Source of the DNA: Streptomyces sp. WZ.A104
GTDB lineage: Bacteria; Actinomycetota; Actinomycetes; Streptomycetales; Streptomycetaceae
Direction: 5' to 3'
Assembly (NCBI RefSeq): GCF_002382885.1
Contig: NZ_NWVL01000077.1
Location: 1-34,395, forward strand
DNA: 34,395 nucleotides
This document shows, one piece after another, positions 23,993-32,136 of this stretch. Made by a program: the position numbers and the translations under genes. Position 1 is the stretch's first letter. The number at the start of each line of letters is the position of its first letter. The notes beneath the pieces were generated by a model that did no database searches, was not told where the DNA came from, and saw only the letters and a list, made by a program, of their open reading frames with translations.

Positions 23993-25444
23993 ATGCCTGA
24001 CGTCTCCGCGCCCGTCTCCGCCCCATCGGCCACCCCGCGAATACCGCCCAGCACCTGGGCCGTCGTCCTCGCCGCCTGCACCGGCCAGTTCCTCGTCGTC
24101 CTCGATGTCGCCGTCGTCAATGTGGCGCTTCCCTCGATGCGGGCCGACCTGGGGCTGAGCGCCGCCGCGCTCCAGTGGGTCGTCAACGCCTACTCGATCG
24201 CGTTCGCCGGGTTCATGCTGCTGGGCGGGCGGGCCGCCGACATCTACGGGCGCAAGCTGATGTTCCTCGTCGGGCTCGGCCTCTTCACCGCCGCCTCCCT
24301 CGCGGGCGGCCTCGCCCAGGAGGGCTGGCAGCTCCTCGCCGCGCGTGGCGTGCAGGGCCTCGGGGCGGCCGTGCTCGCCCCGGCCACGCTCACCATCCTC
24401 ACGGCCGCCGTCCCCGAGGGCCCCGCCCGGACCAGGGCCATCGGGACCTGGATGGCGGTCGGCGCGGGCGGCGGTGCGGCGGGCGGGCTCGTCGGCGGGG
24501 TGCTCACCGACGCCCTGTCCTGGCGCTGGGTCCTCCTGATCAACGTGCCGATCGGTGCCCTCGTCCTGGTCGCCGCCGCCCTGCGGATCACCGAGGGCCG
24601 GGCGGGCGACCGGCGCCGGATCGACCTGCTGGGCGCGGTCCTCGTCACCGCGGGCCTCGCCGCCGTCGCGTACGGGATCGTCCAGACCGAGGCCGAGGGC
24701 TGGGCCGCCGCCACGCTCGTACCGCTGCTGGCCGGGGTGGCGCTGCTCGCCGCGTTCGTGGCGGTCGAGGCGCGGACGGCGGTGCCGCTGATCCCGCTGC
24801 GCGTGTTCTCCGTACGGGCGGTGTCGTCGGCCAACGTATCGATGCTGCTCATGGGGTCGGCGACCTTCTCCATGTGGTACTTCATGACCGTGTACGCCCA
24901 GAACGTCCTGGGCTACACGCCGTTGCAGGCCGGGCTCGCCCTGATGCCGACCTCGGCCGCCGTCGTCATCGGCGCCAAGATCGGGCCCCGGCTGATGGTG
25001 CGTACGGGGGCCAAGAGTCTCGCCGTCGCCGGGGTCCTGATCACCGCCGCGGGCTTCGGCTGGCAGTCCACCATGGGTGTGGACGGTTCCTACCTCACCG
25101 CGATCATGCTCCCCGGCATCCTGATGATGGCCGGGGCGGGCCTCGCCTCCACCCCGCTCGCCGCCCTCGCCACCTCCGGCGCGGCCCCCGGGGACGCCGG
25201 ACTCGTCTCCGGGCTGATCAACACCTCCCGCACGATGGGCGGGGCGCTCGGCCTCGCGGTGCTCTCGACCGTCGCCGCCGCCCGCACCGGGGGGTCCGGC
25301 GACGCGGCCGAGATCACCGCCGGGTACGCCGCGGCCTTCCGTACGGCGAGCGGGGTGCTGCTCGCCGGGGCGGTCGTGATGCTGCTCTGGCTGCCGAACC
25401 ACCGCAGCCCGCGCCCTCCGGCCGAGGTCCCGGCCAAGGTGTGA
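23993..25444 (+). CDS. MFS drug/metabolite exporter, DHA2 (14-helix) type
   Basis: 483 residues from ATG 23993; ATG 23984 (three residues longer) is equally possible and neither has a clear ribosome site. Motif C and A of proton-antiport MFS exporters are visible: FLVVLDVAVVNVALP (motif D1-like, first helix), GGRAADIYGRKLMF (motif A), and GAGGGAAGGLVGGVL (motif C). About 14 hydrophobic segments. It would export hydrophobic compounds using the proton gradient. Direct downstream neighbour of the thiolase operon but 185 bp away behind tandem repeats, so probably separately expressed. Confidence 0.9.
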   Translation: MPDVSAPVSAPSATPRIPPSTWAVVLAACTGQFLVVLDVAVVNVALPSMRADLGLSAAALQWVVNAYSIAFAGFMLLGGRAADIYGRKLMFLVGLGLFTAASLAGGLAQEGWQLLAARGVQGLGAAVLAPATLTILTAAVPEGPARTRAIGTWMAVGAGGGAAGGLVGGVLTDALSWRWVLLINVPIGALVLVAAALRITEGRAGDRRRIDLLGAVLVTAGLAAVAYGIVQTEAEGWAAATLVPLLAGVALLAAFVAVEARTAVPLIPLRVFSVRAVSSANVSMLLMGSATFSMWYFMTVYAQNVLGYTPLQAGLALMPTSAAVVIGAKIGPRLMVRTGAKSLAVAGVLITAAGFGWQSTMGVDGSYLTAIMLPGILMMAGAGLASTPLAALATSGAAPGDAGLVSGLINTSRTMGGALGLAVLSTVAAARTGGSGDAAEITAGYAAAFRTASGVLLAGAVVMLLWLPNHRSPRPPAEVPAKV

Positions 25445-25454
25445 CGGGCAGGGG

Positions 25455-25904
25455 TCAGGTGGCCGTCGGGGCTTCGGGGGGCGCCCCCGCGAACGCCGGG
25501 TCGATCACCGTCTCCCCGGTCAGGGCCGCCCGGATCGCCCGGACCAGATCCTCCACCGGGCCGTCCTTGACCAGGAACCCGACCGCCCCGGCCGCCAGCG
25601 CCTGCCGCAGCCGGTCAGGACCGCCGAACGTCGCCAGGATCAGCACCCGGCACTCCGGCACCTCCGCCAGCAGCCCGGCGGCGGCCGCCGGGCCGCCCCC
25701 GTCCGGCAGTTCGAAGTCCAGCAGAGCCACATCGGGGCGTGACGTCAGGGCCGCCGCCACGGCCTCGTCCCCGGTGCCGGCCCGGGCGGCCACCGCGAAG
25801 TCCGGCACCATGCCGAGCCGTATCGCCAGGGCGCCACGGGCCGCCGCCCCGTCCTCCGCGAGCAGGACACGGACGGACCTCGTGGGCCGGTGCTCCCGGG
25901 GCAT
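25455..25904 (-). CDS. Receiver-only response regulator (NarL/LuxR type lacking HTH)
   Basis: 149 residues from ATG 25904. A complete receiver domain is present: acidic pair in VLLAEDG, phospho-acceptor Asp in VALLDFELPDG, Thr in LILATFGG, and Lys in GFLVKDGP. The sequence runs to GETVIDPAFAG, the point where NarL-type regulators start their linker to the LuxR HTH, and then ends in PPEAPTAT. No HTH follows; the stop lies 10 bp from the converging MFS stop. It is either a natural single-domain regulator or a truncated one. No histidine kinase is nearby. GTG 25913 is an alternative start. Confidence 0.82.
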   Translation of the reverse strand: MPREHRPTRSVRVLLAEDGAAARGALAIRLGMVPDFAVAARAGTGDEAVAAALTSRPDVALLDFELPDGGGPAAAAGLLAEVPECRVLILATFGGPDRLRQALAAGAVGFLVKDGPVEDLVRAIRAALTGETVIDPAFAGAPPEAPTAT

Positions 25905-26012
25905 CTCGTTCACCCGCCCAGGGTAGGCGGCCGTCGGCCGGGCACCCTGATCTGACGCGACGTCAGCAGTCTTCCCAACTTCGGGGGGCTGCGTTATACA
26001 TGGGCCATCGGC

Positions 26013-26026
26013 TAGAACGCGTTCTA
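26013..26026. promoter_or_regulatory. KstR-type operator, perfect palindrome
   Basis: TAGAACGCGTTCTA is a perfect 14-bp palindrome and fits TnnAACnnGTTnnA. A TATACA hexamer (25995-26000) lies 12 bp upstream, so a repressor here would block the start of transcription towards the MaoC gene at 26125. Confidence 0.82.
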
Positions 26027-26124
26027 CAAGAGGCGCGCCCTGCCGGTCACCGCACGACCTCGGTGCGGGCGACGGTGCGGACGGTCGCGCCGAGGTCTTC
26101 CCATCATCAAGGAGCGGCTTCGCC

Positions 26125-26979
26125 ATGCCCATTGATGCCCGAGCGGCCATCGCCGCCGAACCCCGCCGAGCCGAGATCGGCTGGGACCACAAGGACGTGC
26201 AGCTCTATCACCTGGGCCTCGGCGCGGGCAGCCCCGCCACCGACCCCGACGAGCTGCGATACACCCTGGAATCCCGGCTCCAGGTGCTGCCGAGCTTCGC
26301 CACCGTCGCGGGCGCGGGGACGGCCGCGTTCGGCGGCATGGGGGCGCCCGGGATCGACGTGGACCTGGCGCGCGTCCTGCACGGCGGGCAGTCCGTACGG
26401 GTCCACCGGCCGCTCCCGGTCACCGGACGCGCCGTACAGACCTCGAAGGTCGCGGCGGTGTACGACAAGGGCAAGGCCGCCGTCATCGTGCTGCGTACCG
26501 AGGCTAGCGACAGCGACGGGGCGCTGTGGACGAACGACGCCGAGATCTTCGTACGGGGAGAGGGCGGGTTCGGCGGTGAGCGCGGTCCCTCCGACCGGCT
26601 CGCCCCGCCGGAGCGGGCCCCCGACCGCACGGTCGAGCGCCCCGTCCGTGACGACCAGGCGCTGCTCTACCGGCTGTCGGGGGACTGGAACCCGCTCCAC
26701 GCCGACCCCGCCTTCGCCAAGCTCGCCGGGTTCGACCGGCCGATCCTGCACGGGCTGTGCACCTACGGCATGACCCTGAAGGCCGTCACCGACACCCTGC
26801 TGGACGGCGATGTGTCCCGCATCTGTGCCTACCGCACCCGCTTCGCCGGGGTGGTGTTCCCCGGCGAGACCCTCCGCATCCGGATGTGGGCCGACGAGGG
26901 CCGCGTCCAGGTCACCGTCACCGCCGTCGAGCGGGACGACGCGGCGGTCCTCGCCGACACGCTCGTCGAGCACTCCTGA
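26125..26979 (+). CDS. MaoC-type enoyl-CoA hydratase 2 (Hsd4B-like)
   Basis: 284 residues; AAGGAG lies ten bases before ATG. A double hot-dog hydratase: the N-terminal half is a degenerate hot-dog and the C-terminal half holds the hydratase-2 motif YRLSGDWNPLHADP with Asp187 and His192, followed by RPILHGLCTYG. It hydrates trans-2-enoyl-CoA to the (R)-3-hydroxyacyl-CoA. Length and layout match mycobacterial Hsd4B (Rv3538 type), which works on a sterol side chain. First gene of a three-gene operon with its own KstR-type operator. Confidence 0.92.
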   Translation: MPIDARAAIAAEPRRAEIGWDHKDVQLYHLGLGAGSPATDPDELRYTLESRLQVLPSFATVAGAGTAAFGGMGAPGIDVDLARVLHGGQSVRVHRPLPVTGRAVQTSKVAAVYDKGKAAVIVLRTEASDSDGALWTNDAEIFVRGEGGFGGERGPSDRLAPPERAPDRTVERPVRDDQALLYRLSGDWNPLHADPAFAKLAGFDRPILHGLCTYGMTLKAVTDTLLDGDVSRICAYRTRFAGVVFPGETLRIRMWADEGRVQVTVTAVERDDAAVLADTLVEHS

Positions 26980-27064
26980 ACACACCGGCGCCAGTGCCAG
27001 CGTCAGAGCCAGAACCAGTGCCAGCAGCCTTGCCGAAGATGACGATGTGAGGGGAGCCGTACCC

Positions 27065-28141
27065 ATGCGCGCAGCCGTACTGCACGAGACAGGCCAGGAG
27101 AAGCTGGAAGTCCTCGACGACGTCGAGGCGGTGGGATTCGGCCCCGGCAAGGTCAAGCTCCGCATCCGGGCCACCGGGCTCTGCCACTCCGACGTCTCCG
27201 CCATGAGCGGCGTCCTCCCGCAGCCCGCCCCCTTCGTCCCCGGGCACGAGGGTGCGGGCGAGGTCGTCGACGTCGGCGACGGGGTGACCGGGCTGAGCGC
27301 CGGGGACCGGGTCCTCGTCTGCTGGCTGCCCGCCTGCGGCGCCTGCCCGTCCTGCAAACGCGGCCAGACCCAGCTGTGCCTGGCGGGCTTCATGAACGCG
27401 GGCACCCCGAACTTCAAGCGCCCCGGCGGCGATGTCTTCGGCTTCGCGGGCACCGGCACCTTCACCGAGGAGGTCGTCGTCGGCGCGGGCTGCGCGGTGC
27501 CGATCCCCGACGACGTACCGTTCGAGATCGCCGCCCTGATCGGCTGCGGGGTCACCACCGGCCTCGGAGCGGCCATCAACACCGCCAAGGTGGAGGCCGG
27601 TTCATCGGTCGCCGTCATCGGCTGCGGCGGGGTCGGCATCTCCACGATCCAGGGCGCCCGGGTCCAGGGCGCCGCCCAGATCGTCGCCGTCGACCCGGTC
27701 GCCTCCCGCCGCGAGGCCGCCCTCCGCTTCGGCGCCACCGAGGCCCTCGACCCGGACGGGCTGGCCGACGCCAAGCAGCGCATCACCGGCGGTGAGGGCT
27801 TCGACTACGTCTTCGAGGTCGTCGGCAAGTCCGCCACCACCCGCACCGCCTACGAGCACACCCGCCGCGGCGGCACCCTGTGCGTCGTCGGGGCCGGGGC
27901 CATGGACGACAACTTCCAGCTCAACATGTTCGAGCTGTTCTTCGACGAGAAGCGCATCCTGCCCTCCATGTACGGCGGCGGGGACGTCCTGCGCTCCTAC
28001 GAACGGGCCGTCGCGCTCTGGCGGGCGGGCCGGATCGACCTGGAATCGATGATCACCCACCGGGTCCGGCTGGACGGCGTCAACGACGCCCTGGACCAGA
28101 TGCGCACGGGTGAGTCGCTGCGTACCTGCATCGAGCTCTGA
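27065..28141 (+). CDS. Zinc-dependent alcohol dehydrogenase (MDR family)
   Basis: 358 residues, GGGGAG upstream. Catalytic zinc ligands Cys40 (GLCHSD), His61/Glu62 (PGHEGAGEV) and a later Cys; structural zinc cysteines 91, 94, 97 and 105 (CGACPSCKRGQTQLC); Rossmann GCGGVGISTIQ (nucleotide binding). Full-length and apparently intact class-III-like or long-chain alcohol dehydrogenase. Within the operon it could oxidise a hydroxy-acyl or alcohol intermediate, but its order next to the hydratase and SDR does not fix the substrate. Confidence 0.94.
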   Translation: MRAAVLHETGQEKLEVLDDVEAVGFGPGKVKLRIRATGLCHSDVSAMSGVLPQPAPFVPGHEGAGEVVDVGDGVTGLSAGDRVLVCWLPACGACPSCKRGQTQLCLAGFMNAGTPNFKRPGGDVFGFAGTGTFTEEVVVGAGCAVPIPDDVPFEIAALIGCGVTTGLGAAINTAKVEAGSSVAVIGCGGVGISTIQGARVQGAAQIVAVDPVASRREAALRFGATEALDPDGLADAKQRITGGEGFDYVFEVVGKSATTRTAYEHTRRGGTLCVVGAGAMDDNFQLNMFELFFDEKRILPSMYGGGDVLRSYERAVALWRAGRIDLESMITHRVRLDGVNDALDQMRTGESLRTCIEL

Positions 28142-28175
28142 GCCCGGCACCCGACCGACCACGTTGAGGAATCCG

Positions 28176-29123
28176 ATGTCACTTCCCCTCCCGCTGGACG
28201 GGCTGTCCGCGATCGTCACCGGCGCGGGCCGCGGCCTCGGCCGCGCCGAAGCCCTCGAACTGGCCCGGCTCGGCGCGGCCGTCGTCGTCAACGACTACGG
28301 ACAGCCGGGCCGTGACGGCTCCGGCGAGGCGTCCGCCGCGCCCGCCGAGGAGGTCGCCGCCGAGATCCGGGCAGCCGGCGGCCGGGCCGTCGCCCACCTC
28401 GGCGACGTCTCCGACCACGAACAGGCCCGGGCGCTCGTGGAATCGGCGGTCTCCACCTACGGCCGGCTCGACATCCTCGTCAACAACGCGGGCATCCTGC
28501 GCGACCGGATGATCTTCTCGATGACCGAGGACGAGTGGGACGCGGTGGTCCGCGTCCACCTCAAGGGCCACTTCAACACCACGCACTTCGCCGCCGCCCA
28601 CTGGCGCGCCCGCTCCAAGGGGTCGGGCGGCCCGGTCTACGGGCGCATCGTCAACACCTCGTCGGAGGCGTTCCTCGCGGGCTCGGCGGGCCAGCCCAAC
28701 TACGCGGCGGCCAAGGGCGGCATCGTCGGTCTCACCACCTCCACCGCACTGGCTCTCGCCAGGTACGGCGTCACCGTCAACGCCATCTGCCCGCGCGCCC
28801 GGACCCGGATGACCGAGGACGTGTTCGCGGGCTTCCAGGAACCGGCCGACGGGACCCTGGACCCGCTGGCTCCCGAGCATGTCTCCCCGCTCGTCGGCTA
28901 CCTCGCCTCACCGGCGGCGGCCGGGGTCAACGGGCAGCTGCTGGTCGTCCACGGGGGCATGGTCGCCGTCGTCGAACGGCCGCGGGTGGCCGCCCGGTTC
29001 GACGCGGCGAAGGAGGCGTTCACCTTCGCCGAACTGGACGAGCTGCTCACCCCGTACTACGCGGAGCGCCCGCCGAACGAGACCTTCGCGGCAGCCGAAG
29101 TGCTGGGGCTGAAGCGGCAGTAG
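28176..29123 (+). CDS. SDR-family 3-hydroxyacyl-CoA dehydrogenase (Hsd4A-like)
   Basis: 315 residues; GAGGA upstream of ATG 28176. Cofactor motif TGAGRGLG (15-22), NNAG (103-106) and catalytic Ser163, Tyr176, Lys180 are all present. The longer form with LNDYGQPGRDGSG-like insertion (around 39-50) is the 17-beta-HSD4/MFE-2 dehydrogenase type, as in mycobacterial Hsd4A. It would oxidise the (R)-3-hydroxyacyl-CoA made by the MaoC hydratase of the same operon. A strong terminator follows. Confidence 0.92.
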   Translation: MSLPLPLDGLSAIVTGAGRGLGRAEALELARLGAAVVVNDYGQPGRDGSGEASAAPAEEVAAEIRAAGGRAVAHLGDVSDHEQARALVESAVSTYGRLDILVNNAGILRDRMIFSMTEDEWDAVVRVHLKGHFNTTHFAAAHWRARSKGSGGPVYGRIVNTSSEAFLAGSAGQPNYAAAKGGIVGLTTSTALALARYGVTVNAICPRARTRMTEDVFAGFQEPADGTLDPLAPEHVSPLVGYLASPAAAGVNGQLLVVHGGMVAVVERPRVAARFDAAKEAFTFAELDELLTPYYAERPPNETFAAAEVLGLKRQ

Positions 29124-29137
29124 GGAAACGGAAACGG

Positions 29138-29178
29138 GGGAGGGCCCGGACCGGCTGTTCGCCGGTCCGGGCCCTCCC
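29138..29178 (+). terminator. Strong operon terminator
   Basis: A 17-bp perfect stem (29138-29154 with 29162-29178, GGGAGGGCCCGGACCGG and its complement) with a 7-base loop begins 14 bp past the SDR stop. As the stem is symmetrical it can also end transcription of the minus-strand small gene that stops at 29200. Confidence 0.9.
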
Positions 29179-29199
29179 GCGGTGCATCCGCCCGGTGGT

Positions 29200-29370
29200 T
29201 CAGGCCGCCCTGGATTCGTCCTCGGCGGGCCGCCGGTGGCGCCCGTGCGGCTGCACCGACGTGTTCTCCATCGACGCACCCCCTCGGTGCTTGCCGGAAC
29301 CGCCGGTTCCTGCTCCCTCGTCCGCCCCCTGCGGGCGCGTCTGGGTCGTGTCGGTTCGCGCTTCGGACAT
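29200..29370 (-). CDS. Small basic peptide with two K/R-H-R motifs (hypothetical)
   Basis: 56 residues from ATG 29370 (GGGGTGA about eight bases upstream; GTG 29382 is an in-frame alternative). Sequence is polar and low-complexity with no hydrophobic helix; it contains SGKHRGG and PHGRHRRPAED, a doubled K/R-H-R motif. No modification or export gene is adjacent, so a RiPP precursor role is not supported. Its stop lies 21 bp from the strong terminator hairpin, consistent with a real short transcription unit. Confidence 0.45.
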   Translation of the reverse strand: MSEARTDTTQTRPQGADEGAGTGGSGKHRGGASMENTSVQPHGRHRRPAEDESRAA

Positions 29371-29439
29371 GTGGGAAGTCACCCCGTTGTGATCGCTTGC
29401 TTGTGTCGCACGTGCGGCTGTCAGCCCAGGGGCCCGAGT

Positions 29440-30771
29440 CTAGGACCTGTCACAGGTCGGTCGCACGGCTCGGCGCAGAGGTGCCTGCCCCAACGGAACG
29501 GGCTTACACACAGCAGGAGCGGCAACGGCGGCGGACGGTTCCGCTCCGCTGCCCGAGCCCTGCGCCCGGTCCGTGCCGGAGGATGACTCCGTGTCCTCCG
29601 GGGCCTCCAGCCGCGCCACACCGCAGGGCGTCGCGCCGTTCGCGTACGGGAGATGCAGCACCCCCTCCCGGCTCCAGTAACCGGCCCCCGCCGACCAGCC
29701 CTCCGGTGCCGCGAAGTGGTGCAGCCTGCGCCCCGCCGGACGCCAGACCCCCACCCAGCTGCCCGCCGCGCCGTCGATCCGCAGCGCCACCGCACAGCTC
29801 TCCGGCATCAGCATCTGCCCGGGCTGCACCGCGAACGGCGTCACCGCCACATCCGCCGGGCGCAGGCACTCCGGAAACCTGACCGGCAGGCAACTGCCCA
29901 CCACACCCCAGCCGAGCCGGTCGTGGCCCGGGGCGTCGGAGCGGAGCAGCAGCAGCCCGCTGTCGGCGTCGGCGAGCAGCAGCCGGTCGTTGCTCTCCGG
30001 TGCGATCTGGAGCAGCGGTGTCACCTCGCCCTGCCGCCCGAGATCGACGGCGACCGTCTTGACCGGACCGCCGCCGGGCGCCTGCCGGTCCAGCGCCAGC
30101 ATCCGGCCCGCCCGGTCCAGCCACACCCCGCCCGAGCAGCCCCCGGGGATCTGCGCGATCCGTTCGGGACCGAAGGCGCCGCCCGCCACCCGCCACAGAT
30201 ACGAGGCGTGGCCGCCGACCGCCAGGGCGTACACGCTGCGGCCGTCCGGCGACGGCGGCAGCAGGGTCATCTCCGGGGACTCGACGGCGCCCAGCGGGAG
30301 TTCGCCGGTGCCGGGTCCGGTCGGGTAGAGCAGCGAGAACATCTGCCGGTCCGCCACCCGTCGCTGGATCAGCACCCGCCCGTCGGTGAGCGGGACCACC
30401 CGGGAGTCCGGCTCCTCGGGCTGGCCGAGGGGGAGGGGCACCGCGTACGGCTCGGGCCCGTCCAGGGTCCAGCGCTCCGGATACCAGGCACGCTCGCCCG
30501 GCGCCCCGGGGGCCGCGGTGAGCCGTGCCGCGTACGCCCCGTCCGCGGTGAGCGTGAGGCCACCGGGGGGTGTGCGTGGGGTCGAGCCTCCGGGTGCGCC
30601 CCGGTCCGGGATCGCGGACGGGGGGAACGCGGGCGGGGCGGGGATGTGCGCCCCGGCAGGCGCTTCGGGCGCGGCGGACCCTTTCTCCTCCGGTCCGGGT
30701 TCCCCTTCCGGTCCGGGTTCCGCCGTCGCGGCGGCCCCGGCGGTTCCGCCCTCGATGGCACAGGCAGTCAT
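29440..30771 (-). CDS. Propeller-like hypothetical protein
   Basis: 443 residues from ATG 30771, chosen for the excellent ribosome site GGAGGTGA upstream. The first 75 residues are Pro/Gly/Ala-rich; the rest is a repeated beta pattern (LTADGAYAARL, PLTDGRVLIQRRV, PPSPDGRSVYALAV, DRAGRMLALDRQ, DADSGLLLLRSD) typical of TolB/WD-like propellers. No signal peptide or membrane segment. Family not recognised. The last residues overlap a short palindrome, GACCTGT-C-ACAGGTC (29444-29458), which may be part of a transcription end. Confidence 0.75.
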   Translation of the reverse strand: MTACAIEGGTAGAAATAEPGPEGEPGPEEKGSAAPEAPAGAHIPAPPAFPPSAIPDRGAPGGSTPRTPPGGLTLTADGAYAARLTAAPGAPGERAWYPERWTLDGPEPYAVPLPLGQPEEPDSRVVPLTDGRVLIQRRVADRQMFSLLYPTGPGTGELPLGAVESPEMTLLPPSPDGRSVYALAVGGHASYLWRVAGGAFGPERIAQIPGGCSGGVWLDRAGRMLALDRQAPGGGPVKTVAVDLGRQGEVTPLLQIAPESNDRLLLADADSGLLLLRSDAPGHDRLGWGVVGSCLPVRFPECLRPADVAVTPFAVQPGQMLMPESCAVALRIDGAAGSWVGVWRPAGRRLHHFAAPEGWSAGAGYWSREGVLHLPYANGATPCGVARLEAPEDTESSSGTDRAQGSGSGAEPSAAVAAPAVCKPVPLGQAPLRRAVRPTCDRS

Positions 30772-30916
30772 GGACTCGTCACCTCCGGCTACGAAAGCTA
30801 GTTTTCGCACTTCCAGCCGAACAACGCGAGCCACCTCACTTCACACATAAGGGTGGCGATGTCCGGATTCTCCTGAGGTGGAGGGGGTGAGTGTGCTGGC
30901 GGAGGTGTCCGCGCCT

Positions 30917-30936
30917 ATGGTTAGGCAGCCCTAACC
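30917..30936. promoter_or_regulatory. DmdR/IdeR-type iron box
   Basis: TGGTTAGG (30917-30924), CAGC and CCTAACCA (30929-30936) form a perfect 8-bp inverted repeat that matches the actinobacterial iron-regulator box TTAGGTTAGGCTAACCTAA in its core. It lies 45 bp upstream of the siderophore-binding lipoprotein and suggests repression when iron is plentiful. Confidence 0.88.
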
Positions 30937-30981
30937 AAACAGGCGTGCCCCGGCACGTACGCGCATCAGCAGGAGCAAGCG

Positions 30982-32016
30982 ATGTCCCTTCGGCCCCGCG
31001 GTACCGCCGCAGTCGCCCTGGCGGTTGCCGCCGCCCTCTCCCTCTCGGCCTGCGGGGGCGGGGACGGCGGCGCGGCCGGCTCCGACGCGGGCGGCGACAA
31101 GAAGGCCGCTGTCGCCACCGGCGGCAAGGACTTCGCGGACGCGGCGAAGAAGACGGCGGCGTACGGCACCGACGCCGAGGCCGGCGAGTTCCCCCGTACC
31201 CTCACCCACGCCATGGGCAGGACCGAGATCAAGGCGGCGCCGAAGCGCGTGGTCGTGCTGGACGTCGGCGAGTTCGACAACGTTGTTTCGCTGGGCCTGA
31301 AGCCGGTCGGCTACGCGCCCAGCGAGGGCGACGCGGCCATCCCCTCGTATCTGGAGAAGGACGCGGGCGAGCCCAAGAGCGTCGGCACGATCAACAGCCT
31401 CAACCTCGAAGCCATCGCGGGCCTCCAGCCGGACCTGATCCTCGGCAGCCAGCTGCGCGCCGCGGACAAGTACGACGAGCTGTCCAAGATCGCCCCGACC
31501 GTGTTCTCCATCCGCCCGGGCTTCACCTGGAAGGAGAACTACCTCCTCAACGCGGCCGCCCTGGACCGCACGGAGCAGGCCGAATCGGCGCTGGCCGCGT
31601 ACCGGGCGAAGGCGAAGAAGCTCGGCGACGACATCGGCGCCGACAAGCCGACCGTCTCCATGGTCCGCTACCTGCCCGACCGCCTCCGGCTGTACGCCAA
31701 GGCCTCGTTCATCGGGACCATCCTGGAAGACGTCGGCCTGCCCCGCCCGAAGAACCAGCAGATCGAGGACCTCGCCACCGAGATCAGCCCGGAGAAGATC
31801 GACGAGGCGGACGCCGACTGGATCTTCACCGGCGTCTACGGCGACCCGAAGGCCACCCAGCGCGACACCGCCCGGTCCAACCCGCTGTGGAAGAACCTGA
31901 AGGCCGTCAAGGAGGGCCGGGCCAAGGACGTCTCCGACGAGACCTGGTACCTGGGCCTCGGCGTCACCTCGGCGGGCCTCGTCCTGGACGACCTGCGCGC
32001 GGACCTGGTGAAGTAG
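30982..32016 (+). CDS. Iron-siderophore ABC transporter substrate-binding lipoprotein
   Basis: 344 residues; AGGAGC eight bases upstream. Lipobox LSAC (Cys24) after a typical signal, a Gly/Asp linker, and a FepB/FecB-type periplasmic-binding domain: RVVVLDVGEFDNVVSLGLKPVG, LNLEAIAGLQPDLILG, DRLRLYAKASFIGTILEDVGLPRP, and a long spine helix between the lobes. It binds ferric siderophore outside the membrane. The permease and ATPase genes are absent from both flanks, so it works with a system encoded elsewhere. An iron box controls it. Confidence 0.94.
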   Translation: MSLRPRGTAAVALAVAAALSLSACGGGDGGAAGSDAGGDKKAAVATGGKDFADAAKKTAAYGTDAEAGEFPRTLTHAMGRTEIKAAPKRVVVLDVGEFDNVVSLGLKPVGYAPSEGDAAIPSYLEKDAGEPKSVGTINSLNLEAIAGLQPDLILGSQLRAADKYDELSKIAPTVFSIRPGFTWKENYLLNAAALDRTEQAESALAAYRAKAKKLGDDIGADKPTVSMVRYLPDRLRLYAKASFIGTILEDVGLPRPKNQQIEDLATEISPEKIDEADADWIFTGVYGDPKATQRDTARSNPLWKNLKAVKEGRAKDVSDETWYLGLGVTSAGLVLDDLRADLVK

Positions 32017-32051
32017 TCCTTTCGGCCGCGCGGTCCCGACCTGGTGAAGTA
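32002..32051 (+). repeat. 14-bp direct repeat of the 3' coding end
   Basis: GACCTGGTGAAGTA occurs at 32002-32015 (end of the siderophore-binding gene, including two bases of the stop codon) and again exactly at 32038-32051. The 36-bp shift suggests a local duplication of the gene end. Confidence 0.75.
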
Positions 32052-32064
32052 ACGATTCGTGCCC

Positions 32065-32097
32065 GGCCGCCGGTCCCGGCGTACCGGTCCGGCGGTC
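32065..32097 (+). terminator. Possible terminator after the siderophore-binding gene
   Basis: GGCCGCCGG (32065-32073) pairs with CCGGCGGTC (32089-32097) with one G-U pair; loop 15 bases. It lies 48 bp past the stop and ends 39 bp before the next gene. Confidence 0.45.
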
Positions 32098-32136
32098 AGG
32101 GGCGGCGGACCACGCCGGACAGGTAGCCTTTCCCCC

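Noticed and set aside
5519..29123. A complete steroid-degradation cluster
   Set aside because: Only side-chain-type beta-oxidation enzymes are present; ring-opening, ketosteroid and transport genes are absent from the window.
29200..29370. RiPP precursor peptide
   Set aside because: No modifying, protease or exporter gene is adjacent and no leader/core boundary can be seen.
29444..29458. Perfect 7-bp-arm palindrome at the end of the propeller-like gene as an operator
   Set aside because: It lies within the last codons with no promoter next to it; more likely part of a transcript end or chance.
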